From Paenibacillus piri (GTDB lineage Bacteria; Bacillota; Bacilli; Paenibacillales; NBRC-103111), in contig NZ_SMRT01000022.1 in the NCBI RefSeq assembly GCF_004354045.1, forward strand, positions 31,764 to 95,763: a stretch of DNA of 64,000 nucleotides. The letters are read 5' to 3'. Shown piece after piece: positions 30,625 through 39,503 of this stretch. The notes below the pieces were generated by a model. It was not told where the DNA came from and did not search any database. It saw nothing but the letters and a program-made list of their open reading frames with translations. The position numbers and the translations under genes are program-made. Every line of letters begins with the position of its first letter. The first letter of the stretch is position 1.

Positions 30625-32733
30625 CTATACCTTAAAATGCGCGAGCTGGTCGAGCAGCTCTTGAACCATCGCGCTAAGCGCTGCGGAGGAGGAGGATATT
30701 TCCTCCATGGAAGCCAGCTGCTCCTCGGATGCAGCGGCTACATTTTGCGAATTGCCGGCAGCATCCTGGGCAATTTGCGCCAATTGTTCGACCGTCGCGG
30801 AAACCTCCTCGCAGCTGGCGGACATTTGCTCGGCTGCGGCCGAAACCTCTTGAATTTGCATATTCACGTTGGCCATTTCCTTCGTGATGGCGGCAAATCG
30901 CACGCCGCTTTCCGATACCGTCTGCGCGCCTTTCTCCACTTCGCTTGCGCCACGTTCCATGGCGTCAACCGCTTTGACCGTATCCTCGCGCATGCTGCCG
31001 ATCAAATCGGCAACCTGCTCGGCTGCGATACGGGATTGCTCGGCCAGCTTGCGGACCTCGGCGGCTACTACCGCGAAGCCTTTGCCGTGCTCGCCGACGC
31101 GCGCCGCTTCAATGCCCGCATTCAGGGCAAGCAGATTGGTCTGCGTACTGATCCCGGTAATCAGCGTAATAATGTTGCCGATCGCCTCCGAACGGTGACC
31201 TAATTGCCGGATCGCCTCATGGGATTGGCCGACGGTGGCGCGGACGACATTCATCTGCTCGACCGCGTCCTGGATCTGCTTGTTGCCTTCTTCGGTTTGC
31301 AGCGTAACGTCTTTGGCGGATTCGGTGACGCTCATTGTCGATTCGGCAATACGCTGTACGCCGACGGCCATTTCCGTCATCGCTTTGGCGGTATCGTTGG
31401 CATTGTGCTCCTGGGTTTCAGCGCCGGCTGCCACCTGCTGCACGGCCTCCGTAATCGTTTCCGCCGCCTTGCCCGTCTGCTCGGCGCTCGCCGTCAGCTG
31501 CTGGGAAGTGGCCCCGACCGACATGGAAATGTCCGATACGAGCTGGAGCATGGTTCTAAGCTTGGCAATCATGTTGTTGAAATAAACCGCCATCACGCCG
31601 AATTCGTCTTTGCTCGGTTTGAATTCCAGCGACCTCGTAAAATCGCCCTCGGCCAGCCGCTGAAGCAGAGCCGTTACCGCCTGAATGCGGCCCACAATAA
31701 CGACGCGGATAATGACTGCCAGCAGTACGGCAATGATCAGCAGCGCCGAGACAGCAATAGCAATTGAGGACTTCATGCTGGTCAAATAAGTTTGCAGGAC
31801 GCGATCCTCCGGCACGACGGTTTCGACATACCAGGTTTCGTCGGCGCCTCTAAGGTCAAGCGGCTCGATAATCCGAAGCACCTGGTCTCCGGCTGAATTT
31901 TTCGAGTAAAAAGTCGTTTTTCCTTCTTTCATCTGGCCCCAGGCCGCTTGTTTGTCCGGATTATCCACATAAGGCTTGGAGATGCTCTCCTTGCTGTTTC
32001 CGTGAGCTACATAAGTACCTTCGTCGGAAATGATGGTCACATAACCGCCCAATGGCTTCTCGGCCGCAGCTTTTTCCTGAAGCGATTCAAGGGACAGATC
32101 CACGCCCACAATGCCAAGGAATCCGCCCTGATTGTCCAGAATGGGATAAACCAGCGAGGTCATAAGCACATCGTGACCGCCGACCTTGTACAAATATGGT
32201 GGGAGAAGCGTGGTTTTCTTCGTCCGCTTGGGCAGCTGATAATAGTTGCCGGCACCTTCCTGCTCATAATTTAAGAGAGGCTCGATATTGATTTTGCCGT
32301 TGCTCCGGACAATGTAAGGAATGAACCGGCCGGTTGCATCGTCGTATGGCTTTTTGCTGACGTTGGCCTTATCGTTATTATCAAAAGCATTAGGCTCCCA
32401 CAGCGTATAGATGGCCAACATGTTGGACTGTGCTTCCAGCTGATGCTGCAGGAGTTGTATAATGTCTTCCCGGCTCAGCTTTTTTTGCGCTCTCGCGTCC
32501 AAAATAACTTGGGTTAAAACTTCGATTCGTGTTTGCAGGTCGTACAATTCATCTTGAAACGCTCCTGAAAAATGCTGTCCTTCCTTATGAGCTTCCATTT
32601 CTCCTTCAGCCAGACTTACCTTGTAAAGCTGGCCTAAATTGATGTAAATGAGCCCGGAAAATACAAGCAGCAAAACCAAGCCGACGGTAATCGTGAGCTT
32701 TAAGGATAACTTAAGATGACGGAACCAGGCCAT
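30625..32733 (-). CDS. Methyl-accepting chemotaxis protein with dCache sensor
   Basis: A 702-residue receptor: an N-terminal membrane helix (about 12-32), a large extracellular dCache domain (about 35-310) with LLPPYLYKVGGHDVLMTSLVYP, a second membrane helix (about 318-345), a HAMP domain, and a cytoplasmic signalling domain with the hairpin AAEVRKLAEQSR (EVRKLAEQSR being the CheA-binding tip). It senses a small external ligand and signals to CheA/CheW, which are not encoded here. It is a single-gene unit with its own terminator. Confidence 0.95.
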   Translation of the reverse strand: MAWFRHLKLSLKLTITVGLVLLLVFSGLIYINLGQLYKVSLAEGEMEAHKEGQHFSGAFQDELYDLQTRIEVLTQVILDARAQKKLSREDIIQLLQHQLEAQSNMLAIYTLWEPNAFDNNDKANVSKKPYDDATGRFIPYIVRSNGKINIEPLLNYEQEGAGNYYQLPKRTKKTTLLPPYLYKVGGHDVLMTSLVYPILDNQGGFLGIVGVDLSLESLQEKAAAEKPLGGYVTIISDEGTYVAHGNSKESISKPYVDNPDKQAAWGQMKEGKTTFYSKNSAGDQVLRIIEPLDLRGADETWYVETVVPEDRVLQTYLTSMKSSIAIAVSALLIIAVLLAVIIRVVIVGRIQAVTALLQRLAEGDFTRSLEFKPSKDEFGVMAVYFNNMIAKLRTMLQLVSDISMSVGATSQQLTASAEQTGKAAETITEAVQQVAAGAETQEHNANDTAKAMTEMAVGVQRIAESTMSVTESAKDVTLQTEEGNKQIQDAVEQMNVVRATVGQSHEAIRQLGHRSEAIGNIITLITGISTQTNLLALNAGIEAARVGEHGKGFAVVAAEVRKLAEQSRIAAEQVADLIGSMREDTVKAVDAMERGASEVEKGAQTVSESGVRFAAITKEMANVNMQIQEVSAAAEQMSASCEEVSATVEQLAQIAQDAAGNSQNVAAASEEQLASMEEISSSSAALSAMVQELLDQLAHFKV

Positions 32734-32868
32734 GTGAGCGGCATCCCCTTTATGATCAGTATGCAGATAATATCGACATGGTTCGACATTTTATTTATAT
32801 CGCTTTGATGAAATAGCAAAATAATTCGAAAGCGGATGGGTATTTTCTATATACCGCGATGATCGGTT

Positions 32869-32930
32869 AAAAAAGAAAGCCCTGCAGGCTTGTCCGACAC
32901 ATAAAGCGTCGGCGTAAGCACTGAGGGCTT
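32869..32930 (-). terminator. Terminator of the NlpC/P60 gene
   Basis: Read leftward, AAGCCCT pairs with AGGGCTT, with an inner CCGAC/GTCGG stem, and is followed by TCTTTTTT. Confidence 0.75.
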
Positions 32931-32964
32931 GGGCCAAAATGGAATCGTTCCTGTCAATCGAAAA

Positions 32965-33450
32965 TTAGTTGTCGGTCATCAGTTCTTCGTACTGCTCGTC
33001 CGACAAAATCCGTTTAGCGGTTATGTACGTTTTCACATAATAAGCTTCGCTGAGCTTATTTACGGATATGCCTTTATTCGTAGCGGAATGATAAAACTTT
33101 CCGTCTCCGACATAAACGCCTACATGAGAAATGCCGCTTCCGTCTTTGTTTACCGGGCCATCCGTGTCGAAAAACACCAGATCGCCGGGGCGAAGCTCGT
33201 CTTGAGACACTGTTGTACCGATCGCTGCCTGTGATTTGGACTGATGCGGCAGGTCGATACCGAATTTCGCAAACACGAAGGAAGTGTAGCCGGAGCAATC
33301 GAAGCCTTTTTTAGTGGTGCCGCCAGTTTTGTAGGGCGATCCCATGCCGTCGTTGACAGCTTGGCTCAAAGGCGTTTCGGCAAAGGCGCTTCCAACCTGA
33401 ATGCTGAAAAACAGAGCTAAAGACGTGACAATACCAAAAAACTTCTTCAA
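32965..33450 (-). CDS. Secreted NlpC/P60 endopeptidase
   Basis: A 161-residue protein with a signal peptide (MKKFFGIVTSLALFFSIQVG, cleavage after AFA24). The catalytic Cys52 is in DCSGYTSFVF, His109 in ISHVGVYVG and His121 in FYHSATN. It cleaves peptide stems of peptidoglycan (gamma-D-Glu to diamino acid type bond in this family). It has no wall-binding domain. A c-di-AMP riboswitch precedes it, as found for many Firmicute wall hydrolase genes, so its expression is tied to c-di-AMP levels. Confidence 0.93.
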   Translation of the reverse strand: MKKFFGIVTSLALFFSIQVGSAFAETPLSQAVNDGMGSPYKTGGTTKKGFDCSGYTSFVFAKFGIDLPHQSKSQAAIGTTVSQDELRPGDLVFFDTDGPVNKDGSGISHVGVYVGDGKFYHSATNKGISVNKLSEAYYVKTYITAKRILSDEQYEELMTDN

Positions 33451-33461
33451 AAAAATATTCC

Positions 33462-33580
33462 CCTTCCGGTGCCTACGAGGTTAGCTTGAGGGTTCGGTTG
33501 AAGGTTCCCTATGATCACTATGAAGCGAGATCAATTCACCCAAGATTGGATCCCCCGTTTTCCGTTTGGAGCGGAAATTC
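33462..33580 (-). promoter_or_regulatory. c-di-AMP (ydaO/yuaA) riboswitch
   Basis: Read leftward, the leader contains CCGCTCCAAACGGAAAACGG, GGGGGATCCAAT, TTGGGTGAATTGATC, AGGGAACCTTCAACCGAAC, CCTCAAGCTAACCTCGTAGG and GGAAGGGG. The GCTAACnTCGTAnGC element and the GGGGGA-CC-A loop are the hallmarks of the ydaO class. It ends about ten bases before the NlpC/P60 start and normally shuts the gene off when c-di-AMP is high. Confidence 0.9.
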
Positions 33581-33870
33581 GGCAAATTGTATTATTTTTT
33601 TGCTCTGGATACAAAATTCGAGTAAAATCGAAAAATTCCTCCCCAATTCACAAAATGTTCACAAATTAATGAGAAAATGTTGAAACCTTTTTCGAATGGG
33701 GAAAAACGGAAATCGTTGCAGCGGTGCGGTTTCCAGCTGTTGGAAGCAATTTGGGTGTGCTATGTGGGTTGTATCGCAAGCTTTGCTAATTTCGACATGA
33801 ATTTCAAAATATTGACATTTGTTGGAATATGAAGGGAATAAAAAAGTTGAGGAAGGAGGGGGAGCAACGT

Positions 33871-33911
33871 CAAAAAGGCTTAAGCTGCCAAGAAGCGGCA
33901 AACTTAAGCCT
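33871..33911 (-). terminator. Terminator downstream of the membrane protein gene
   Basis: Read leftward, AGGCTTAAG and CTTAAGCCT form a stem with an inner TGCC/GGCA pair, followed by TTTTTG. The 33581-33870 stretch shows no gene; it holds the riboswitch promoter. Confidence 0.75.
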
Positions 33912-33954
33912 TATGCTGTGAGGTTAATGATTAGCTTGCATTATCCGATTACGA

Positions 33955-34052
33955 CTTTATCGGGTTAAGACCCCCGCCTCTAGGGTGGGCCTTGAATCAG
34001 GTGGGGTAGAGTCCCCATCTGATTCCCCGATGTTCAGCAAAGCTGAACGAGT
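33955..34052 (-). repeat. Three consecutive hairpins, possibly an IS200/IS605-type right end or MITE
   Basis: Read leftward from the stop codon at 34053: hairpin 1 is GTTCAGC-TTT-GCTGAAC; hairpin 2 is GAATCAG-A-TGGGG paired with CCCCA-C-CTGATTC; hairpin 3 is CCACCC...GGCGGGGG. Subterminal hairpins of this kind mark IS200/IS605 ends and related palindrome-type small elements. No transposase is present. This is an inference. Confidence 0.4.
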
Positions 34053-34868
34053 TCACTCACTCTTGGCGTTCCATAAAGCATACTGGGAAGTGATCGCCCA
34101 CAGTTCACAAAACATATGCACGAGACGGTAAGCCTGCACGAGGAGTAAAGCGGCAAAGCCGGCCCACAGCATCGCCGAGGTCATGACAGCTGCGGATAAG
34201 ACGGATGTCAGCAGCAGGATGGAGCCGGCCAGCAGCATGATCGGCAGCATGTTCCGCAGCAGAATCAGGAGTGAACGGGACGATGAGGTGCCGTTCAATT
34301 TGCCGAACTGCACATACATGAACACCGTCTGCAGCACAAACACATACAGCAAATACCCGGCGATTAATGGCAGTACATGCCAGCTCAGCGACGTCAGAGT
34401 CACATGCTTGCCGTAGCTTGCGACAAGTCTCGGCACCAGTTCGTAAAGAGGGGCGAGGCTGAGCAGCATTTGCAGAGCATACAGGCCGAGAAAGGGCAAG
34501 CCCAGCTTGCGGATGCCTTGTACGAACCGATAGCCCGCGTTCAATTCTGTATGCTCGATCGAGTAGTAGACGCCTGCATTCAACAGTGGACTGAACAGCA
34601 TTCGTGTCGCAAGCAGAGCAACTCCCCACCATAAATAGGAATAGATGAGATCGGTTTTCATAAGCTGAAACTGCGCCTCGATCCAGAAGAGCTGCACCGA
34701 GGCCCGGCTCAGCTCATGGCCCGGATAACGGTGGAGCAGGGGGACGACGACCGAGCGGATCAGATTATACAGGGCAAGTCCCCAGACCAGATTGTAAACA
34801 AACAGCGTGCATACGGCAAAAGGCTGATGCCATGCCATCGTCCAGCCGTATTTCATCATTTTCCACAT
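34053..34868 (-). CDS. Polytopic membrane protein of unknown function
   Basis: A 271-residue protein starting MWKMMKYGWTMAWHQPFAVC, with about six hydrophobic segments (near residues 18-40, 80-102, 122-142, 160-182, 200-222 and 230-250). I do not recognise a family. The ATG at 34868 follows GGGGGTG. The gene begins 13 bases after the stop of the M1 peptidase gene, so the two form an operon. The protein may anchor, help export or work with that peptidase. Confidence 0.7.
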   Translation of the reverse strand: MWKMMKYGWTMAWHQPFAVCTLFVYNLVWGLALYNLIRSVVVPLLHRYPGHELSRASVQLFWIEAQFQLMKTDLIYSYLWWGVALLATRMLFSPLLNAGVYYSIEHTELNAGYRFVQGIRKLGLPFLGLYALQMLLSLAPLYELVPRLVASYGKHVTLTSLSWHVLPLIAGYLLYVFVLQTVFMYVQFGKLNGTSSSRSLLILLRNMLPIMLLAGSILLLTSVLSAAVMTSAMLWAGFAALLLVQAYRLVHMFCELWAITSQYALWNAKSE

Positions 34869-34881
34869 CGCTTGCACCCCC

Positions 34882-37059
34882 TTACCATGCGACCCAGCCG
34901 AACAGGGTCTCCATGAATTTGACAACGCCCAAATTCCAGCGAATGGCGAGCTTCGGATCAATGTTCGTTTTCATAAAGCTGTTGATTCGCTTATTTTCCA
35001 GAATGATCGTATGCTGCGGATCGATGGCGACCCAGTCGAGCTGGGCGGGATAATTTAATTTAAAGCGCACGTCGCTGTCCTGACCGTCCCAAACTTTGTC
35101 GATCTGAGTGCCGTCGGCAAAATGGAAGCGGATGGGGATATTGTGGTACGTGCCGTCCCGTTTTTGCACATGCACGGTATTTTCGTAGACCGGCTGTCCG
35201 TCGGCAACTATTTTTTTGGTTTGTATACCGGTTACCGCATAATCCACCATTTGTCCGCCGTATACGTACTGCTTGAAAAACGGCTCCCAGCTAGTTTGCG
35301 TCGTATCCTCGAGCACCTTTTGGAAATCGGCGGTGGCCGGATGCTTGAACTTCCATCTTTGGAAATAGTTGCGCATCACGCGATCCATCATGTCGCGGCC
35401 GATTTGCGACTCGATCGATTTCAGAACGAGCTTGGCCCGCGTATACACATTTTCGGCATACCGGCTGTGGCTGCTGTAACTCCATGAGTTGAGCTTGAGC
35501 GCCTCGGGATGGGTAATATAGCTGGCCTCGACGGTCAAATTCGGTTTCACGCCGTATTCGAGCTCCATCAGCTTATCTTCCGCATACGAAGTGAACCCTT
35601 CGTCCAGCCAGGCTTCCTCGAATTCATTGCTTGCCACCATGCCATACCAAAATTGATGACCGATCTCATGCACGATAACGCGTTCCAGTTCCAGATCGGG
35701 CTGCTCATTGGCAGCGCCCCAGCCGGTGATCAGCGTCGGATATTCCATACCTCCGGCCCCGTTGCCGTTTTCCGGCGGAACGACGATCGACAGCGTGGAG
35801 TAAGGGTAGCTTCCGTACCATTGGGAATAGCGTGCGAGCGCTTTTTTGGCGGCTGTCATGTAGCGGTTTTTCAAATGCTCGTGCTTCGGGTCCAGATACA
35901 GCTTGATTCGGACGCCGGGCAGCTGCTGTGTCGCATACGGCTCTTCATAATAAATGAAATGAGGCGATGCGGACCAGGCGAAATCGTGCACGTCATCGGA
36001 ATAAAAGGCGTATGTTTTTGTCTTGCCGTCATCGGCGGGAGGCTTGATCGGGAAGCCTGTGGCGGCCACGGTATAGCTGGACGGAACCTTGATGCGTACG
36101 TCATATATGCCGAAGTCCGCATAAAACTCCGAGTTGCCGTGGTATTGATGCAGATTCCAGCCTTCATCCGTGCGCCCCCGTACGCCGGCCGGCTCGTACA
36201 CCGCAATTTTAGGGAACCATTGCCCTGCCATGACAAAGTCGCCGGCATAGCCCATCCTGGCAAAGACAGCCGGGAGCTTGACCGTAAAAACGGTATTAAT
36301 CGTCGTTTTCTCGCCGGGATTGACCGGTTTGGGCAAGGTCACCTTTACGAGCGTGCGATCGTCCTTGTTGCCGTCGTCCGGCTGCACATATTCCATTCGG
36401 GAAATGAGTTCCTCGCCTTCCTCCGTTTTCATGCTGGTCACATCCATATTGCCCACACTATCGGAGGTGCTTTTATCTTCCCGGAGCTTGCCTCCGGATT
36501 CTTTCATAAAGGTCGTTTTCTTGGAGTTAAACGCATTCGGGTACAAATGAAAGTACAGCTCTTGCACAGGCAGCTTTCCCGGGTTTTTCCAGGTTAGCGA
36601 GGAGGTGCCTGTCAGCAGCTTTCCGGGAGCATCCAGTTCCACATTCATATGGTACTCCACGATTCGGTTGCTGAGCGGCTTGGGAGCGGGCTTCTCCGCA
36701 GGTTTGGCCGGCAGACTTGGCGGCGCGGGCGGTGCGCTAGGCTCGTTGATTCGCGCAGTAACGGCCCGTGCTTCCGGACGCAGACCGAGCGACGAGCCGT
36801 CGGCTTGGGACAAATCGAGCTGGTATTGCGAGAAGTTGGGAACTCCGTGCGGCGTGATGGATGCCAAGTCGGCGGGCTTCACCAGCATGGGGCCGAGAGG
36901 GCCGCTGTCCATTTGCAGGGCGGAAAGGGAGGCGGGAGCGGGAGCGGGCAGTTCCTCATAACCGGTTGGCAGCAGGGCTTGGCTTACCCAAGAGGCTCCA
37001 CAGGCCAGTACAATAAGTAAACTCCATTGTGCAGTTCGATTGCCGAGTCGTTTTTTCAT
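34882..37059 (-). CDS. M1 family metallopeptidase (aminopeptidase-like), membrane-anchored
   Basis: A 725-residue protein with an N-terminal membrane anchor or signal (residues about 12-30). A Pro-rich linker (about 115-130) precedes the M1 beta domain. The zinc motif HEIGHQFW lies near residue 464, with the distal Glu in WLDEGFTSYAEDKL, and NGAGGMEYPTLITGW is the G-x-M-E-N-like segment (here GGMEYP). It hydrolyses peptides outside the membrane. The substitution of Asn by Tyr in the GxMEN motif is common in this exported branch, so strict aminopeptidase activity is uncertain. Confidence 0.9.
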   Translation of the reverse strand: MKKRLGNRTAQWSLLIVLACGASWVSQALLPTGYEELPAPAPASLSALQMDSGPLGPMLVKPADLASITPHGVPNFSQYQLDLSQADGSSLGLRPEARAVTARINEPSAPPAPPSLPAKPAEKPAPKPLSNRIVEYHMNVELDAPGKLLTGTSSLTWKNPGKLPVQELYFHLYPNAFNSKKTTFMKESGGKLREDKSTSDSVGNMDVTSMKTEEGEELISRMEYVQPDDGNKDDRTLVKVTLPKPVNPGEKTTINTVFTVKLPAVFARMGYAGDFVMAGQWFPKIAVYEPAGVRGRTDEGWNLHQYHGNSEFYADFGIYDVRIKVPSSYTVAATGFPIKPPADDGKTKTYAFYSDDVHDFAWSASPHFIYYEEPYATQQLPGVRIKLYLDPKHEHLKNRYMTAAKKALARYSQWYGSYPYSTLSIVVPPENGNGAGGMEYPTLITGWGAANEQPDLELERVIVHEIGHQFWYGMVASNEFEEAWLDEGFTSYAEDKLMELEYGVKPNLTVEASYITHPEALKLNSWSYSSHSRYAENVYTRAKLVLKSIESQIGRDMMDRVMRNYFQRWKFKHPATADFQKVLEDTTQTSWEPFFKQYVYGGQMVDYAVTGIQTKKIVADGQPVYENTVHVQKRDGTYHNIPIRFHFADGTQIDKVWDGQDSDVRFKLNYPAQLDWVAIDPQHTIILENKRINSFMKTNIDPKLAIRWNLGVVKFMETLFGWVAW

Positions 37060-37178
37060 CTCATTTTCACCCCGTTGACAAGCATCTACAGCATGTATAT
37101 GTTTGCAAATCGAGGATTATTAGCTAAAATAATAAAGAGCGGAAAAACTTTATTTCAATAAATTGGATGGTGCCATCG

Positions 37179-37694
37179 ATGGATATAAATCGTAATGAAC
37201 CGGCGGAAAAGCCGAAGAAGCTGAGCTCGCTGAATATTGTCAGCGGTAAAGTCGAGCACCGCGGCTTCGGAGCGGGATCGATTGATTTGAGCCAGCTGTC
37301 GAGCGTTATTATCGACGAAGGCGAGGCCTACCTCGATATGGGAGCGCTTCATGCCAAGAGCAAGGTGGAGAAGGGGATCAAATTTTCGGTCAATAAAGAG
37401 GACGTGCCGAACGGGCGCGCCTGCTGGATCGTTTGGGTGGCGGCCGACCGCGGCGAGGACGGCATGTATTACGCGGGCGTAACGTCATGCGAGATGCTGG
37501 TGGATAGCGAGGCAAGACGTGGGTGGAAAATATTGGCAGATCATGTAAACCGGATGGATCATGCTCTCAAGCGGCGTATCTTGGTCGATAATTTAGGCGA
37601 GCAGGAGAAAGCCGCGCTTAAAAAGCTGCTCACGGAGTATAATCTAGAGATGTGGGAACGCTCCAGCGACGCTTTGAAAGAAGCGTTGGCGTAG
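37179..37694 (+). CDS. ywhD: YwhD family protein
   Basis: A 171-residue protein: LNIVSGKVEHRGFGAGSIDL, YLDMGALHAKSKVEKGIKF, CWIVWVAADRGEDGMYYAGV. It matches B. subtilis YwhD, function unknown, which is also encoded near pbpG-speE-speB. No signal or membrane segment. Two ATGs (37167 and 37179) are possible; neither has a strong ribosome site, so the start is uncertain by four codons. Confidence 0.85.
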   Translation: MDINRNEPAEKPKKLSSLNIVSGKVEHRGFGAGSIDLSQLSSVIIDEGEAYLDMGALHAKSKVEKGIKFSVNKEDVPNGRACWIVWVAADRGEDGMYYAGVTSCEMLVDSEARRGWKILADHVNRMDHALKRRILVDNLGEQEKAALKKLLTEYNLEMWERSSDALKEALA

Positions 37695-37774
37695 CTCCGA
37701 CGGCGTATGCCAAATAAATATGGAGATTATGTGACGCTCATTGTGCTTTTCCTTGAACTGGATGTATACTAATG

Positions 37775-37799
37775 CCTAGTATATGCGACATATACTAGG
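37775..37799. repeat. 25-bp perfect palindrome
   Basis: CCTAGTATATG-CGA-CATATACTAGG, 11-base arms with a three-base centre, lies between ywhD and the terminator. It is AT-rich, without a T-run, so it is more like a protein-binding site or recombination site than a terminator. Confidence 0.6.
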
Positions 37800-37804
37800 A
37801 CAGC

Positions 37805-37834
37805 AAAGAGGCAGACCCCGGTCTGCCTCTTTGT
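37805..37834. terminator. Bidirectional terminator between ywhD and ydcF-like genes
   Basis: AAAGAGGCAGACC and GGTCTGCCTCTTT form a perfect 13-bp stem with A- and T-runs built in. Confidence 0.85.
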
Positions 37835-37882
37835 GTTGGACGCTGAATAGCATGTATATGAAGCCTGTATTTATACTTGGCT

Positions 37883-38557
37883 TTACTTGCGGCTGCGATC
37901 GGCGGTCAGCCTGCCGTCGCCGGTTATGGGGATCGGTTCCCCGAGATATGTCGGCTTCGGCCGCAGAACATGCAAATACATAAAATCTTTATTCCTCGCC
38001 AACACCTCGCGCGTTTGGTTATAGGCCATTTTGGTGTAGGCTTGTTTGTCCGAAGCGACTCCATAAGCATCCAAGCCGAGTTGTCTTGCTGCATAAACGG
38101 CCCGCATCAAGTGATACTGCTGGGTGACGATGATAATTTTACGGGCTTGAAAAATATCTCTCGCCCGGTACATGCTCTCATATGTGCTAAATCCGGCATG
38201 ATCCATAAAAATACGCTCCGGCTTCACATTCCGCGCTTCAAGAAATGTCCGCATCGCATTCACTTCATCGTATGAGACTTGACCGTGGTCGCCGCTCACA
38301 ATAAAGGTGTCCGATTTGCCGGATTGCTCCAGCTCCAACGCGACCTGCAGCCGGTCGCCGAGTATCGGCGACACGTTCCCGTCCGGATACACCCGTGCCC
38401 CCAGAACGAGAATCGCATCGGCCTGCGGCGCGTCCCCCGGGCTGACGATATAGTTCGAGGCCTGCGTCCGGACATGGGCGTCTATGCCGAAGACGAGCGC
38501 GATCGGGATAATAAGCAGGAGGATTAGTGCGCGCCGCTTCCGTTTAATAAATTTCAT
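37883..38557 (-). CDS. YdcF/SanA-like DUF218 protein
   Basis: A 224-residue protein with an N-terminal membrane anchor (about residues 8-25). The DUF218 core has ADAILVLGARVYPDG, IVSGDHGQVSYDEV, EARNVKPERIFMDHAG and ARKIIIVTQQYHLMRAV. The family (YdcF, SanA) is linked to envelope integrity and its fold resembles a nucleotide-binding domain; the reaction is unknown. ATG 38557 has GGGGAGAG about ten bases upstream. An extension to 38602 is open but lacks a ribosome site. Confidence 0.85.
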   Translation of the reverse strand: MKFIKRKRRALILLLIIPIALVFGIDAHVRTQASNYIVSPGDAPQADAILVLGARVYPDGNVSPILGDRLQVALELEQSGKSDTFIVSGDHGQVSYDEVNAMRTFLEARNVKPERIFMDHAGFSTYESMYRARDIFQARKIIIVTQQYHLMRAVYAARQLGLDAYGVASDKQAYTKMAYNQTREVLARNKDFMYLHVLRPKPTYLGEPIPITGDGRLTADRSRK

Positions 38558-38743
38558 GGTTAACAAGCTCTCCCCGTCTAATATAAAAGCATGCGCCGCC
38601 ATGAGCAGGCTTCGGTCATGCTTACTTTAATGAACGCGGCTGGTCGCCGGGAAGTTGCAGTCTCGCACTTTTGTAGAAAAATTAATGGCCTGCAGCCCAT
38701 TCGTTGATCAGACCGGGCATGAGAGCGCGAAGACGATAGTAAG

Positions 38744-39271
38744 CTAGACGAGACGGAGCAGTCGGGAACGCAGCGGCTCCGGCAGCGGTTCGGATAACAG
38801 CCGCTGCACAGCGTCGCGGTCGGCTCCGCTGCGCTCCAGATAGGAAAGCAATAATTCGGCTTTCGTCTCGCGGCCCATGAGCGTATAAGCGGCGGCCCAC
38901 ACCTCCGGGCTTCCCATCCGGATGCCAAGCCAGTCCGTCGAAACAAATGCCGGCAACCGGCAAATGCCCGTGCCGCTGTGGATAGCGAATTGCCCGATCA
39001 CATCGATGGGCAGCCGCTCGTCGGCTATCGTTAGTCTGTAGCTGCTGGCAAACGGGTAATCGCCGCATGGCGAAGCGGCCCATGGCAAGCCGCACAGAAC
39101 GGCGGCGACCTGCTCGTAAGGGGCGTCCGTCGTCACATCCCAGTCGTGCACCTGTTCGGACAAGCCCAGGCTGTACAGCAGCCCGCTGCCGCCGGAGGCA
39201 TAGCCGATACCGGCCTCATCCAACCGCCGGGCAAGCAGCCGAACAGATTCCAACTCCAGCTTTAAAGTCAT
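38744..39271 (-). CDS. Nucleotidyltransferase-fold protein
   Basis: A 175-residue protein: ASGGSGLLYSLGLSEQVHDW, then DVTTDAPYEQV. GGSGLL...HDWDVTTD is the nucleotidyltransferase active-site pattern (GGS followed by two acidic residues in D-x-D form). It has no helical C-terminal domain of the tRNA type. The substrate is unknown. The start at 39271 has GGAGGTG with eight-base spacing, better than the ATG at 39286. Confidence 0.75.
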   Translation of the reverse strand: MTLKLELESVRLLARRLDEAGIGYASGGSGLLYSLGLSEQVHDWDVTTDAPYEQVAAVLCGLPWAASPCGDYPFASSYRLTIADERLPIDVIGQFAIHSGTGICRLPAFVSTDWLGIRMGSPEVWAAAYTLMGRETKAELLLSYLERSGADRDAVQRLLSEPLPEPLRSRLLRLV

Positions 39272-39426
39272 ATCGTTCACCTCCATGCTTGAATCAGCTT
39301 CATTTAAAAGTCCGGTGAATAGCGCCTGCGGTGCAGGCAGATCGTTCTTCCATTATTTCAGAAGTATACCATTAGTCCAAAAGCTATGAAATGGAATCCG
39401 ACGCGACCGCTGTTTTATTTTAATGT

Positions 39427-39465
39427 AAAAAAGGGCTATCCCGCAGCTTTCAGGCTGACGGGATA
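39427..39465 (-). terminator. Terminator of the dienelactone hydrolase gene
   Basis: Read leftward, TATCCCG pairs with CGGGATA with inner CAGC/GCTG, then GCCCTTTTTT. Confidence 0.8.
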
Positions 39466-39503
39466 AACCTTATCGTGATGCCTTATTCGGCGCACAGAAC
39501 AGA

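Noticed and set aside
35509..36597. 362-codon plus-strand frame
   Set aside because: Antisense to the M1 peptidase, which has HEIGH and other motifs.
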